Shown piece after piece: positions 1 through 8,761 of a stretch of 38,061 nucleotides of DNA. The stretch spans positions 1 to 38,061 of the forward strand of contig VGRX01000010.1 in assembly GCA_016875215.1 (NCBI GenBank), read 5' to 3'. The notes beneath the pieces were generated by a model, which saw nothing but the letters and a program-made list of their open reading frames with translations, had not been told where the DNA came from and did no database searches. The translations under genes were made by a program, and so were the position numbers. Every line of letters begins with the position of its first letter. Position 1 is the stretch's first letter. The DNA is from Deltaproteobacteria bacterium. Lineage in GTDB: Bacteria; Myxococcota_A; UBA9042; CAIXZC01.

Positions 1-178
1 CCCCCAGGACGATCGCGGAGAAGAGGACCACCGGGACGCAGCCGGCCATTGCGAGCCAGCGCACCCACTTCTGGCGGAAGAAGCGCCGGAACTCGAGCCC
101 TGCGATCACGAGGAACCGGGTCTCGGGCGACAGCATCGGCCCGTCGTATGTCCGGTATCCCCCTCGGTAGATGCCCAT
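1..178 (-). CDS. ABC-2 type transporter permease, N-terminal part (partial)
   Basis: Only the first 59 codons lie in the window; the gene runs off the left edge. The ATG follows the TAG stop of the ATPase gene after a single base (TAGGATG), so translation is probably coupled. The N-terminus has a soluble stretch, then a basic amphipathic segment (EFRRFFRQKWVRW) leading into a hydrophobic segment (LAMAGCVPVVLFSAIVLG). This layout is typical of ABC-2 type permeases, where a cytoplasmic elbow helix precedes the first membrane helix. Inference: it is the membrane partner of the ATPase at 180-1127. Substrate unknown. It is too short for the ORF track and was read directly from the reverse strand. 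Confidence 0.72.
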   Translation of the reverse strand, partial: MGIYRGGYRTYDGPMLSPETRFLVIAGLEFRRFFRQKWVRWLAMAGCVPVVLFSAIVLG

Positions 179-179
179 C

Positions 180-1127
180 CTACTGCTCCTTCCCCAGCAG
201 CCTGAGGAACGCCTCCTCCAGCGTGTCGCGGGCCGGCAGGAGCTCACGGACCTGGCAGCCGGACTGCCTGGCTGCCTCGAAGACCAGGGCGGTACCCCGG
301 CTTTCGGGCAGCGTGAGGTCCAACAGGTGCCCTTTGCGCCCTACCCGGCCGCCCCCTTGCTCGACGAGACGGGAAAACGCCCCCTCGTCCCCGCGGACAC
401 GGGCACGGAAGCGCCCCTTGTCGTTGCGTCCCAGCCGGTCGATGGGACCACTGTACAGCAGTCGCCCGCAATCGAGCACCAGCACCTCGGAGCACAGGCT
501 CTCGATGTCGTGCAGCACGTGGGACGAGATCACCAGCGCCACGCCCGACCGCGAGATCCCGGCCAGCAGCCCCATCATCTCGTCCCGCGAGTTCGGGTCG
601 AGACCATTGAGCGGCTCGTCCAGGAAGACCAGCTTCGGCCCATGGACCAGGGCCTGGGCCAGCTTGACCTTCTGTTTGAGCCCGACCGAGTAGCCCGCCT
701 GAGGGCGATGTCGCACCTCGTCCATGCCGAGGTAGTCGAGGACTTCATAGGACCGCGAGAACGCTGCCTCGCGGGGCATGCCGGAGAGACGGGCAGCAAA
801 CACGACGGCATCGAACCCGCTCATTCCGGGGAAGGCAGCGTCGTTCTCGGGCATGTAGCCGATGAGCTGGCGCGCACGCAGCGGCGCCATGCTCACGTCC
901 TCTCCGAAGAGGGAGACCCTACCCGACGTGAAGGTCAGGAAGCCGAGCATGGTCTTGAGCAGCGTGGTCTTGCCCGCCCCGTTGGGGCCCAGGAGCCCGG
1001 TGGCGCTGCCGGGTTGCAGAGCGAACGTGATGCCGTCCAATGCGCGGAACTGGCCGAAATGCTTGACCAGTTCGCTGACCCAGACCACCCAGGTCTGCGG
1101 CGAGGAGGGAGCAGTACCGGTCTCCAT
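180..1127 (-). CDS. ABC transporter ATP-binding protein
   Basis: A 315-residue nucleotide-binding subunit of an ABC-2 type exporter. Walker A is GPNGAGKT at residues 47-54, Walker B is LVFLDEPLNGLDP, and the H-loop is SSHVL. The signature is YSVGLKQ rather than LSGGQ, and the Q-loop position reads MPEN, substitutions I recall from ABC-2/gliding-type exporters. The last 100 residues form the C-terminal extension usual in the CcmA/NatA-like group. It lies 7 nt downstream of the FHA gene and directly before the permease, so the three form one operon. The cargo (lipid, polysaccharide or protein) cannot be told from sequence. Confidence 0.93.
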   Translation of the reverse strand: METGTAPSSPQTWVVWVSELVKHFGQFRALDGITFALQPGSATGLLGPNGAGKTTLLKTMLGFLTFTSGRVSLFGEDVSMAPLRARQLIGYMPENDAAFPGMSGFDAVVFAARLSGMPREAAFSRSYEVLDYLGMDEVRHRPQAGYSVGLKQKVKLAQALVHGPKLVFLDEPLNGLDPNSRDEMMGLLAGISRSGVALVISSHVLHDIESLCSEVLVLDCGRLLYSGPIDRLGRNDKGRFRARVRGDEGAFSRLVEQGGGRVGRKGHLLDLTLPESRGTALVFEAARQSGCQVRELLPARDTLEEAFLRLLGKEQ

Positions 1128-1134
1128 GGCGGGT

Positions 1135-1902
1135 CTACACCACCACCTTCATGAGCTGGCGGCCAAGGAACAGGTAGTCCCCTTCGTTCAGGACGCGCTC
1201 TTCGCCGTCGCGAAGTCGCATGAAGGTCCCGTTCCGGCTGCCTGCATCGGAGAGCCAGAGGGCACCGTCGCGGTGCTCGACCTGGGAGTGCTTGTGCGAC
1301 ATGAACTTGTCGTCCGGGAAGGAGAAGTCGGCCTTCTCCCGCCCGATGAGCACCTTGGGCTTGCGTGCGCAGTGCACGGCCCCCGGCTTGCCTCCCTTGA
1401 GCACCTGGGTGAGACGGAAGAACCAGTTGGAGAGCGGGGTCCCTGCAAAGTAGGTCCCATCCTGATCCGCCACCGGCTCGACGGTCATGCCCTCTTCCAC
1501 GATGAAGAGCTGCTCGCCGCAGATGAAGCGGTCGCCGTTGCGCATCTCGACGGGGTCGGTGAGACGGAAGAAGGTCCCGTTGGTGGAGCCGAGGTCCTTC
1601 ACCAGGAGACGGCCGTCTCCATAGAAGAACGATGCGTGGGAGGGGGACACGGTATCATCGTCCGGGAAGAGGATGATCCCGTCCTCCCGGCCGGCCGTGT
1701 GCTCCTGGCCGCCGAGGGAGTAGGATGCGGTCTGGCCGCCGTCTCCACGAATGAGTACCAGCTTGAACTTCTTTGCCTGGTCCGAGGTCGCGATCTTGGC
1801 GGTCCCGCTGTCCGGCTCCTCGATGGGAGACCCGCAGTTCATGCAGAAGCTGAATTCCACGTGCACGGGCTCACCGCAACGGCTGCACTTCCTATTGCTC
1901 AT
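1135..1902 (-). CDS. zinc-ribbon protein with two FHA domains
   Basis: A 255-residue cytoplasmic protein. The ORF track extends it upstream through a shadow of the receptor gene; I place the start at MSNRKCSRCG because an AAGGGGGG Shine-Dalgarno sequence lies just before that ATG. Residues 6-23 form a zinc ribbon (CSRC and CMNC). Two forkhead-associated domains follow, each with the GR, SxxH and NGTF signatures: about residues 55-135 (GREDG, SPSHA, STNGTF) and 175-250 (GREKA, SHKHS, SRNGTF). FHA domains bind phosphothreonine, so this is likely a reader of Ser/Thr kinase signalling. As first gene of the ABC operon it may couple phosphorylation state to the transporter (inference). Confidence 0.9.
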   Translation of the reverse strand: MSNRKCSRCGEPVHVEFSFCMNCGSPIEEPDSGTAKIATSDQAKKFKLVLIRGDGGQTASYSLGGQEHTAGREDGIILFPDDDTVSPSHASFFYGDGRLLVKDLGSTNGTFFRLTDPVEMRNGDRFICGEQLFIVEEGMTVEPVADQDGTYFAGTPLSNWFFRLTQVLKGGKPGAVHCARKPKVLIGREKADFSFPDDKFMSHKHSQVEHRDGALWLSDAGSRNGTFMRLRDGEERVLNEGDYLFLGRQLMKVVV

Positions 1903-1970
1903 TCCGCCCCCCTTGAGAGATGGCACTGTCCGCTCAACAGCCTTATTAATCGATGACCTTGGAAGAAAAA

Positions 1971-3914
1971 TCAAGCGTTGGGTTTTGCCGGCTCCCCGGG
2001 GGGCAGCTGGCGGGTGGGGGAGATGTCGCCGGCCAGCTCGCCTACTTTGAACCTGCCGACGAGGAGGGCGAGCTCCTGGGCCTTGTCGCGGATGCGGGAG
2101 CCTTCGTCCACGGTCTGCTGGGAGGCTTCGAGCGCTTCGTGGGCGATGCGCTGGACCTCGACCATGAGCTGGGCGATGTCGTCGGAGGCGGCTGCCTGCT
2201 CCTTCACCGATTCGGCGGTCTCCTGCATGATCGACGAGAGCTCGGACAGGTGGTGCAGCGTGATGTTGACGAGCTGGCTGCCCCGCTCGACGTCGGACTT
2301 GGAGCCGTCCATGCTGCTGACCAGCTCCTGGGTCACGGCCTGGATGGAGCGGATGTTGTCGATGATTTCGCGGCTGGATTTCTCGACGCGGCGGGCCTGC
2401 TCGCGCATCTGCTGGGCGACGACGGCGAAGCCCTGCCCCGCGCTGCCGGCCCGGGCAGCCTCGATGGATGCGTTGAGTGCGAGCATCGAGTTCTCTTCGG
2501 TGATCTTGGAGATGAGCTCCGCGATGGCGCCGATCTTCTCGACGTTGCCCTTGAGGTTGCGGACCTTGTCCCATGAGCCGTGGACGGTTTCGCGGATGCG
2601 GGCCATTCCGGAGTCGGTCTTCTCGACCGATTCCCTCCCCTGCCCTGCGATCTGAGCGCCCTGGTTGGCGCGGGCCGCTATTTCCTGGATGGTGCGGGAC
2701 AGCTCGTTGGAGAGGCTGGTGGAGTTCTCGACGCGGCCGACCTGGCCGCGGGCCCCCTCCAGGGTGCGCATCGAGACGTGGGAGATCTCCTGGGCCGACT
2801 GCCCCAGCCGCAGGCTCGAGTCGCGGATTCGCCAGACGAGGGAGCTGACCTTCTCGGCCAGCTCATTGATGGCGGTGGCAAGCTCGGCCAGCTCGTCATG
2901 CCCCTTGACCTCGAGGCGGTGGGTCAGGTCGGCCTCGCCCGAAACGATCTGGCGGATCGAAGCGGTGAACGACCGGATGGGGCGGGTGATGGTCCCGGAC
3001 AGGAGAAACGCCAGGATGATCGCGGCAAGAACCCCTCCGACTCCGACGTAGACGACGGGCAGGAGGTTGTCGGTGACACGCGACTCGTAGCTTTCGCGGA
3101 CCCGTGACAGCACCATCTCGCCGTCGAGCGGCTTGCCCTCGGAGCTCGTGAAGGGGAACTCCCGTGCGCTCATGTCGAAGTTGGTGCCTCCAAGCGTCAC
3201 GACCGTGACGGCGAGAGAGCCCTCCCGGACCTTGAACCGGGCTGCCAGCGCTGCGGCGAGCTCCTTCCAGTCCCCCTCCGGTGCGGTGGAGGAGACGACC
3301 TGTCCGTCGACGAGGAGGGAGAGCTGGTGCCGCTTCTCCTTCTTCTCGTCCGAGTGGGCGCTGTAGGCCTCGAACGTGCGGAAGAGCGGTCGGCCCAGCA
3401 CGAGCAATCCGACCTGCCGCTCGTCCAGGCGGACCGGTGCGGCAGCCACGAGCCATGCCCGCTGGTCGCCCAGGAGGGCCACCTCGGAAACGACCTTCCC
3501 GTCCGCTGCGGCGGCGAGCAGCCTCCTGCCCCCCTCGAGCGGCCCCGGTACCACGAAGCCGGGGGCCGGGGACGCATAGCGATCATACAGAGCGATGAAA
3601 TCGACGGCATGCGTCGCATCGACCTCCCGGAGCAGGCGGCGCCGGGCACTCTCGATCTTTGCGGGATCGGCTGCATCGAGCGCCTCGGCGAGGCCACGGT
3701 CCGCGGCCAGGATCCGGGCATCGAGCGTGAGAACTCCGAGGTGCACCTCCTGGTACTTGAGGTAGCGCTCGAAGTGCTTGGCCAGGTAGTCCCCCCGCGC
3801 AGCAGCATCCTGGAGCTTCCCGTACAGGACCCACAGCGTAGACCCGACGGTCAGCAGGAGAAGCGCTACGATGGAGGCCAGGATGCGACGTCTCAGGGTC
3901 CAGAAGCCGGACAT
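1971..3914 (-). CDS. methyl-accepting chemotaxis protein (HAMP and signalling domain)
   Basis: The ORF is 657 codons, but I prefer the internal ATG (MSGFWTLRR, 647 aa) because a GGGGGAGG Shine-Dalgarno sequence precedes it. The order is: TM1 about residues 8-25; a periplasmic sensor region to about 280; TM2 about 286-310; HAMP (TRPIRSFTASIRQIV) to about 360; then a long coiled-coil signalling domain. The hairpin tip reads ENSMLALNASIEAARAGSAG, recognisable but altered from the usual QTNLLALNAAIEAARAGE. No C-terminal NWETF-type tether is present. No che genes are nearby, so it may feed a distant chemosensory array. The sensed ligand is unknown; the sensor region suggests a single CACHE-like fold, but this is weak. 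Confidence 0.92.
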   Translation of the reverse strand: MSGFWTLRRRILASIVALLLLTVGSTLWVLYGKLQDAAARGDYLAKHFERYLKYQEVHLGVLTLDARILAADRGLAEALDAADPAKIESARRRLLREVDATHAVDFIALYDRYASPAPGFVVPGPLEGGRRLLAAAADGKVVSEVALLGDQRAWLVAAAPVRLDERQVGLLVLGRPLFRTFEAYSAHSDEKKEKRHQLSLLVDGQVVSSTAPEGDWKELAAALAARFKVREGSLAVTVVTLGGTNFDMSAREFPFTSSEGKPLDGEMVLSRVRESYESRVTDNLLPVVYVGVGGVLAAIILAFLLSGTITRPIRSFTASIRQIVSGEADLTHRLEVKGHDELAELATAINELAEKVSSLVWRIRDSSLRLGQSAQEISHVSMRTLEGARGQVGRVENSTSLSNELSRTIQEIAARANQGAQIAGQGRESVEKTDSGMARIRETVHGSWDKVRNLKGNVEKIGAIAELISKITEENSMLALNASIEAARAGSAGQGFAVVAQQMREQARRVEKSSREIIDNIRSIQAVTQELVSSMDGSKSDVERGSQLVNITLHHLSELSSIMQETAESVKEQAAASDDIAQLMVEVQRIAHEALEASQQTVDEGSRIRDKAQELALLVGRFKVGELAGDISPTRQLPPGEPAKPNA

Positions 3915-3979
3915 TTCCTCCCCCTCACGGCTCGTTCGCTCCACCTTACCACACCCGAATCACGTTCCAAAGATTTTGG

Positions 3980-4007
3980 TTTACCTTTCGCACGCGTTTT
4001 CTATAAT
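3980..4007 (+). promoter_or_regulatory. sigma70-type promoter for the 4033 gene
   Basis: A perfect -10 box TATAAT (4002-4007) lies 25 nt upstream of the start codon. A -35-like TTTACC (3980-3985, 4 of 6) sits 16 nt away. The stretch is AT-rich relative to its surroundings and lies between divergent genes. The promoter would drive the exported-protein/HD-GYP/lipoprotein unit. Confidence 0.65.
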
Positions 4008-4032
4008 GGCGCCTGCGTACGGAGGGGGGGCA

Positions 4033-5517
4033 ATGGCGAAACGTGCGGTATGGGTACTGGCTTTCCTGGCGGCTGTCGGGATGGGCTCCGGGGCATTCGC
4101 GACGGACCTGAGGTTCGACTCCGGCAAGAGCGCGAACCTGTTCTGGATGGTGGACCAGATCTCTCAGTGGGACAGCCGCTACACGTCGCCGTCCTACCGG
4201 GACTACTGGAAGGGGAAGCTGGAGTTCACGGACGAGGACTACGCCGTGCTGGACCAGTACGCCCGCCTGCGGCGGAAGCTGGCCCGACTGGACCAGAGCG
4301 AGGTGAAGCGCGAGACATCGCCCTGGGTCTCGCTGTTCGGCGGAGGCAAGCTGCTGCCGCACGAGAAGTTCGCACTGGCGTTCCTGGAAACCACGACGGT
4401 CAATGATGCGGCCGCGCTGCTCAAGCTGTCGAAGCAGGAGCAGGACATCGTGATCGGGACGCTGCTCCACTTTGCCCGCAAGATGAAGGACGAGTATGCG
4501 GTGGAGACCGGGCACCTGGTGGCGTTCGCACAGAAGGCCAACATCCTGATCACGCTGGCGGATGCGGGCGGGTTCATCGGGCAGCTCCGGAGCTTCTACG
4601 GGATCAAGGGGGCCATTCCCGAGACGATCCCGGTGGACGTGCTCTGGGCGCCGCCGGGCTTCAACCGTCCGGCCCACATGGACTATCACGTCATCCTGCC
4701 GGTCTCGGTGGACCATGCCCAGACCGACGAGGCGGTGCTGCAGCACCTGTCGCTCGCGATGCAGGAGGTGAGCCAGTACCTGCTCACGAAGCTGCCTGCG
4801 GAGACGCTGTCCAGGGCCGGTGCGCTGCTCCTCCAGGAATGCGGCATGGTGAACCCGGGCAATCCGTTCATGATCCGCCAGGCGCTCCAGGTGGCGGTAG
4901 GCGAAGTCCTGTTTCTCCGAGAGCGCTTCCCGGACCTTCCGGCGTCTCCGGTGCTGTCCCCCTGGGATCCGCAGCTCGACTACCCGTTTGCGGTCGACGA
5001 GTTGGCGCGAGGATACGCTGCGGTCCTGAAGGATACCTTCTCGCAGCCGGGGGGCTTCTATCCGGCGTTCGTGACCCGGGCCGTCGACGTCCAGAAGGGG
5101 CTGCTTCCTCCCCGCCCCCGCTTCTTCACGTCCACCGCGATCCTGTTCGGCGACAAGGAGAGCCGGGCTCTCTTCAACGGGATGTTCGCCGCAGTCGACC
5201 GGGTGGAGGTTGACATCGACAGCGTTCGGGACTTCGAGTCCGCGGTCGACACCACCCCCGGACGGGCCGTGTTCATCGTGGTGACGGCCAAGCTGGAGGG
5301 CAACATGTACAACGCCCTCAAGAAGTTCAAGCAGTGGGGCAAGATCTCCGGGACCTTCCGGGCGCTGCGCAACACCTCGTTCCTCACGACCTTCCGCGAG
5401 CCGGGTGCGGGCATGGTCTACGTCATCCGGGGTACCGACCTGGATGCCATTCGACAACTGCTGCTCCGGTTGTATAGAATGGAGGAGATTCCGGCGGTTC
5501 CGGTGACCTTGAACTGA
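4033..5517 (+). CDS. exported protein of unknown function
   Basis: A 494-residue protein starting at MAKRAVWVLAF, behind GGAGGGGGGG; the 54 upstream codons of the track ORF fall across the promoter and are not used. It has a signal peptide (hydrophobic core VWVLAFLAAVGMG, likely cleavage after AFA). There is no lipobox, so it is probably periplasmic. The mature part is rich in aromatic and charged residues (FWMVDQISQWDSRY near the N-terminus) and looks alpha-helical then alpha/beta. I do not recognise the family; no HExxH, GxSxG or other catalytic motif is evident. It lies 12 nt upstream of the HD-GYP regulator and has its own strong -10 box, so it probably leads that operon. Confidence 0.82.
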   Translation: MAKRAVWVLAFLAAVGMGSGAFATDLRFDSGKSANLFWMVDQISQWDSRYTSPSYRDYWKGKLEFTDEDYAVLDQYARLRRKLARLDQSEVKRETSPWVSLFGGGKLLPHEKFALAFLETTTVNDAAALLKLSKQEQDIVIGTLLHFARKMKDEYAVETGHLVAFAQKANILITLADAGGFIGQLRSFYGIKGAIPETIPVDVLWAPPGFNRPAHMDYHVILPVSVDHAQTDEAVLQHLSLAMQEVSQYLLTKLPAETLSRAGALLLQECGMVNPGNPFMIRQALQVAVGEVLFLRERFPDLPASPVLSPWDPQLDYPFAVDELARGYAAVLKDTFSQPGGFYPAFVTRAVDVQKGLLPPRPRFFTSTAILFGDKESRALFNGMFAAVDRVEVDIDSVRDFESAVDTTPGRAVFIVVTAKLEGNMYNALKKFKQWGKISGTFRALRNTSFLTTFREPGAGMVYVIRGTDLDAIRQLLLRLYRMEEIPAVPVTLN

Positions 5518-5529
5518 AGTGGGCGAGCG

Positions 5530-6636
5530 ATGGTGGAAGACCCTACCCTGATCCTGGTCGTCGAGGACAATCCGGCCAACCGGGAGCTGCTGGTCGAGTA
5601 CCTGGAAGCCGAGCGGTTCGACGTCGTGGAGGCTGGTGACGCCCGCACGGGGTTCGAGCTGTTCAAGGCGAGACGTCCGGACCTGGTCCTGCTCGACGTC
5701 ATGCTGCCGGATGACAGCGGGTTCAACCTGTGCCGGCGGATGAAGAGCGTCAGCCGGAGGTTCGTGCCGGTGGTTCTCGTGACTGCGCTCCACGAGACAG
5801 CAGACAAGGTGGAGGGGCTGGGGGCCGGAGCGGACGACTTCCTGAGCAAGCCGATCATCCGCGAGGAGCTGGTGGCGCGGACCCGGTCGCACCTGCGGGT
5901 CAAACGCCTTTGCGACAAGGTCGAGATGTACCAGGCCGAGCTGGCCCGGTTCAACCAGCGGCTCCAGGAGGAAGTGGATCTTCGGACGCAGCAGCTCCGG
6001 GCTGCGCTGGCGGACCTGAAGCGGGCCATGGACCTGACCGAGAAGACGCAACAGGAGATCGTGGAGCGGCTGGGAGTTGCCTCGGAATACCGGGACCAGG
6101 AAACGGGCAACCACGTGCGCCGGATGAGCCTGCTGGTCCACGAGCTGGCGCTGGCCTGCGGGTTGTCGCCCGAGAGCGCAGAGGTCTACCGGCAGGCAGC
6201 GGCGCTTCACGACATCGGCAAGATGGGCGTGCGGGATCACGTGCTCCTGAAGCCGGAGCAGCTCGACGAGGGGGAGGTGGAGTTGATCCGGGAGCACACG
6301 ATCATCGGGGCCAGCATCCTGGCGAACCCCCGAACGGAGCTTCTGCACGTGGCCTGCCAGATGGCTCGAAGCCACCACGAGCGGTGGGACGGGCTCGGCT
6401 ACCCCGACGGGCTCAAAGGGGAGGAGATCCCGCTTCCGGCCCGCATCTGCACCGTGGCCGACGTGTTCGACGCCCTGACCACCCGGCGGATCTATCGCCG
6501 GGATCCGCTGACCCCGGAAGAGGCCAGGAACGACATCCTCCAGGGGTCGGGCACGCGCTTCGACCCCGGGGTGGTGCAGGCGTTCGACCAGTGCTTCGCC
6601 AAGATGGCCGAGGCCTGGGAGGCGGCAGAGAAATGA
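5530..6636 (+). CDS. response regulator with HD-GYP domain (c-di-GMP phosphodiesterase)
   Basis: A 368-residue, RpfG-like protein. Receiver domain at residues 5-125 with acidic E12/D13, phosphoacceptor D56 (LLDVMLP) and the conserved SKP lysine. A coiled-coil linker spans about 130-185. The HD-GYP domain follows, with HD at 227-228 (HDIGK) and the hallmark HHERWDGLGYP at 282-292, so the residues expected for a c-di-GMP phosphodiesterase are present. It would lower c-di-GMP when phosphorylated. It has no DNA-binding output. Its last four bases overlap the next start codon (ATGA), so a lipoprotein is translationally coupled to it. Confidence 0.95.
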   Translation: MVEDPTLILVVEDNPANRELLVEYLEAERFDVVEAGDARTGFELFKARRPDLVLLDVMLPDDSGFNLCRRMKSVSRRFVPVVLVTALHETADKVEGLGAGADDFLSKPIIREELVARTRSHLRVKRLCDKVEMYQAELARFNQRLQEEVDLRTQQLRAALADLKRAMDLTEKTQQEIVERLGVASEYRDQETGNHVRRMSLLVHELALACGLSPESAEVYRQAAALHDIGKMGVRDHVLLKPEQLDEGEVELIREHTIIGASILANPRTELLHVACQMARSHHERWDGLGYPDGLKGEEIPLPARICTVADVFDALTTRRIYRRDPLTPEEARNDILQGSGTRFDPGVVQAFDQCFAKMAEAWEAAEK

Positions 6637-8156
6637 GAACGGCCCTCGCCACAGCCGGTCTGCTCCTGCTGGCTCTGATGCTGCTTGCCGGCGGCTGCCG
6701 GGAGAAGCGGGTCATCGTCTGCAAGTCCAACGAGGGCTTCGACCCGAACCTGGGGATATGCTACCAGTGTCCTGAGGGGATGAAGGCCAACCCGAAGACG
6801 GCCAAGTGCGTGCCGGTTTCCAAGACGGACGTGGTCCAACAGGACGGGACCGAGCCCGCGGACTGGATTTCGGCAGGCGATGCGGATGCCGGGGACTTCG
6901 GGTCCGGCGAACCGGAGGACTCGGACGTTCCCGGAGACGAGGACGTGGCGCCGGCGGTCGACGTCGTCCCGGCCGGCTTCATCGGCGCTCCGTGCAACAC
7001 GGACAACGACTGCGATCCCGGATTCACGTGCTTCGACTGGCCCAAGGGGTATTGCGTGAAGACCGACTGTGCGTCGGGCACGGACTGTCCGGCAGGGACA
7101 TCATGCCTTCCGCTGATGGAGAACGGGCAGGCCTGCTTCGACAACTGCGCGGTGGACAGCGAGTGCAGGCCGGGATACGGCTGCAAGGCGATTCCGACGA
7201 TCCAGGGGAATCCGATGCCGGTGTGCCATCCCGTGGGTGACGGGAACAAAGGGGCCGGCCAGGCCTGCGAGGACCACGCCGAGTGTTCGGGGTCGCTGGC
7301 CTGCGTGCCGCTCGGTCCCGCCAAGATGTGTCTTTCGTCCGGGTGCAGCACGTTCGCCCCGTGCGAGTCGGGGCAGACGTGCGTGAGCTGGGGCATGATG
7401 ACCTTGTGCCTGAAGGGGTGCTCGGGTACGCCGGAATGCCAGGACCTCGGAAACGCGATCTTCGTCTGCCAGGGAGTCAAGGACATCGTGGACGAGAAAG
7501 CGGATGTCTGCCTGCCGGCCAAGCAGGGGCTGGCGGTGGGGGACCTCTGCTACTTCCCGTCGGAGTGCCAGACCGGCTTCTGCCAGCTCGTGGTGTCGGG
7601 CAAGTGCTCCGGCATTTCCGGCAACGAATGTGCGACCGACAAGGACTGCACGCAGGCGGTGTGCATCCCCGACCCGTCGGTGCAGAAAGGGGTCTGCTCG
7701 CAGCCGTGCGGCCCCGGCTCGCTCTGCCCGAACGGCTCGCTGTGCGGGCAGGCAACCGGCTCCGCCGTGTGCCTCGACGTATGCGAGAACTATGCGATGG
7801 CGTGCGGGCCGGCGGGCTTCGGGATGACCTGTACTTACGGCAGCGTGGTCTACCCGAGTGCCAACTCGGGCAAGTACGCCTGCTGCAAGATTGCGGGCGG
7901 CGAGGCCGGCGCCCCGTGCCTGACCGAAGGGGATTGCGCCGGCGGCGTGTGCTACGGAGTCCAGGCGGGGCAGGGCTACTGTGCGACCAAGTGTGCGTCC
8001 GATGTCCAGTGCCCGTTCGGGTCACAGTGCCTGGCCGGCGCCCTGGTATCCGGGTCGAGCCTGTGTGCGAAGATCTGCTTCTCGGATCTGGACTGCCCGC
8101 AGGGATTTGCGTGCAAGAACACCATCTACACGGAGAAGGCCTGTCAGCTCAAGTAG
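6633..8156 (+). CDS. cysteine-rich lipoprotein, Dickkopf/EB-like modules
   Basis: A 507-residue lipoprotein. The track ORF begins 301 codons too early inside the HD-GYP gene; the real ATG overlaps the HD-GYP stop as ATGA. The signal peptide is MRTALATAGLLLLALMLLAGGC, with lipobox-like AGGC. An Asp/Glu/Pro-rich linker follows (about residues 65-115). The rest is a series of Cys modules of the type CxxDxxCxxGxxC (for example CNTDNDCDPGFTC), each of roughly 35-50 residues, presumably disulfide-bonded. Such modules are common in Myxococcota surface proteins; their ligands are mostly unknown. Its position between an HD-GYP regulator and a receiver suggests a link to that signalling unit, but only by context. 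Confidence 0.88.
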   Translation: MRTALATAGLLLLALMLLAGGCREKRVIVCKSNEGFDPNLGICYQCPEGMKANPKTAKCVPVSKTDVVQQDGTEPADWISAGDADAGDFGSGEPEDSDVPGDEDVAPAVDVVPAGFIGAPCNTDNDCDPGFTCFDWPKGYCVKTDCASGTDCPAGTSCLPLMENGQACFDNCAVDSECRPGYGCKAIPTIQGNPMPVCHPVGDGNKGAGQACEDHAECSGSLACVPLGPAKMCLSSGCSTFAPCESGQTCVSWGMMTLCLKGCSGTPECQDLGNAIFVCQGVKDIVDEKADVCLPAKQGLAVGDLCYFPSECQTGFCQLVVSGKCSGISGNECATDKDCTQAVCIPDPSVQKGVCSQPCGPGSLCPNGSLCGQATGSAVCLDVCENYAMACGPAGFGMTCTYGSVVYPSANSGKYACCKIAGGEAGAPCLTEGDCAGGVCYGVQAGQGYCATKCASDVQCPFGSQCLAGALVSGSSLCAKICFSDLDCPQGFACKNTIYTEKACQLK

Positions 8157-8179
8157 GCCTGACAGCATCGGGAGGAGAG

Positions 8180-8728
8180 ATGTCGGCACCATTCACCATT
8201 CTGATCGTGGACGACGAGGAGCCGATCCGCAAGGCGATCCGTCGTGTTCTGAAGTTCGAGCCGTACCGGCTGCTCGACTGCGGCGACCCGGTCGAGGCAC
8301 TGCGCCTGGTCGAGGCGGAAACGGTCCACGTCGTCATCTCGGACTACACGATGCCGGGCATGCTGGGTGTGGATCTGCTGCGGAAGATCCGGATGATCCG
8401 TCCGGACACGATCCGCATCATCCTGACCGGGAATGCCAACCTGGACATGGCCATGCAGGCGATCAACGAGGGGGCCATCTACCGCTTCCTCACCAAGCCG
8501 TGGGACAACGCCGACCTCCAGCTGGCGTTGAGGCTGGCGCAGCGGCAGTGGGAGCTGGAGGACCGCAACCGGCGCCTCCTGGCGCTGGTGAGCAAGTATC
8601 GCGACGTGATCGACGAGCTCGAGCGCAAGCAGCCTGGGGCGACGGGCATCGAGCGCGACGACCACGGCCGGATCGTCATCGACGACGAGGATCTCGGACT
8701 GGCGCTCGACGAGTGGAACAAGGAGTAG
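8180..8728 (+). CDS. stand-alone response regulator receiver
   Basis: A 182-residue protein starting at MSAPFTILIVDDEEP with GGGAGGAGAG before the ATG; the track ORF extends it wrongly into the previous gene. The receiver is complete: DD at 12-13, phosphoacceptor D55 (ISDYTMPG), T83 (ILTGNA) and K106 (FLTKPW). A helical tail (ALRLAQRQWELEDRNRRL) and an acidic C-terminus follow in place of an output domain. The FLTKPWDN signature is shared with HD-GYP and hydrogenase-type regulators. It lies 33 nt before a histidine kinase gene and is the obvious candidate for its phosphorylation target (inference). Confidence 0.93.
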   Translation: MSAPFTILIVDDEEPIRKAIRRVLKFEPYRLLDCGDPVEALRLVEAETVHVVISDYTMPGMLGVDLLRKIRMIRPDTIRIILTGNANLDMAMQAINEGAIYRFLTKPWDNADLQLALRLAQRQWELEDRNRRLLALVSKYRDVIDELERKQPGATGIERDDHGRIVIDDEDLGLALDEWNKE

Positions 8729-8761
8729 CCTCCCACATCCAATCCCAGGCAGGAGTCCAAC

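Noticed and set aside
3946-6378. 810-aa minus-strand ORF
   Set aside because: It is antisense to the exported protein and HD-GYP genes, has the His/Arg/Leu/Pro-rich composition of GC-driven shadows, and no domain.
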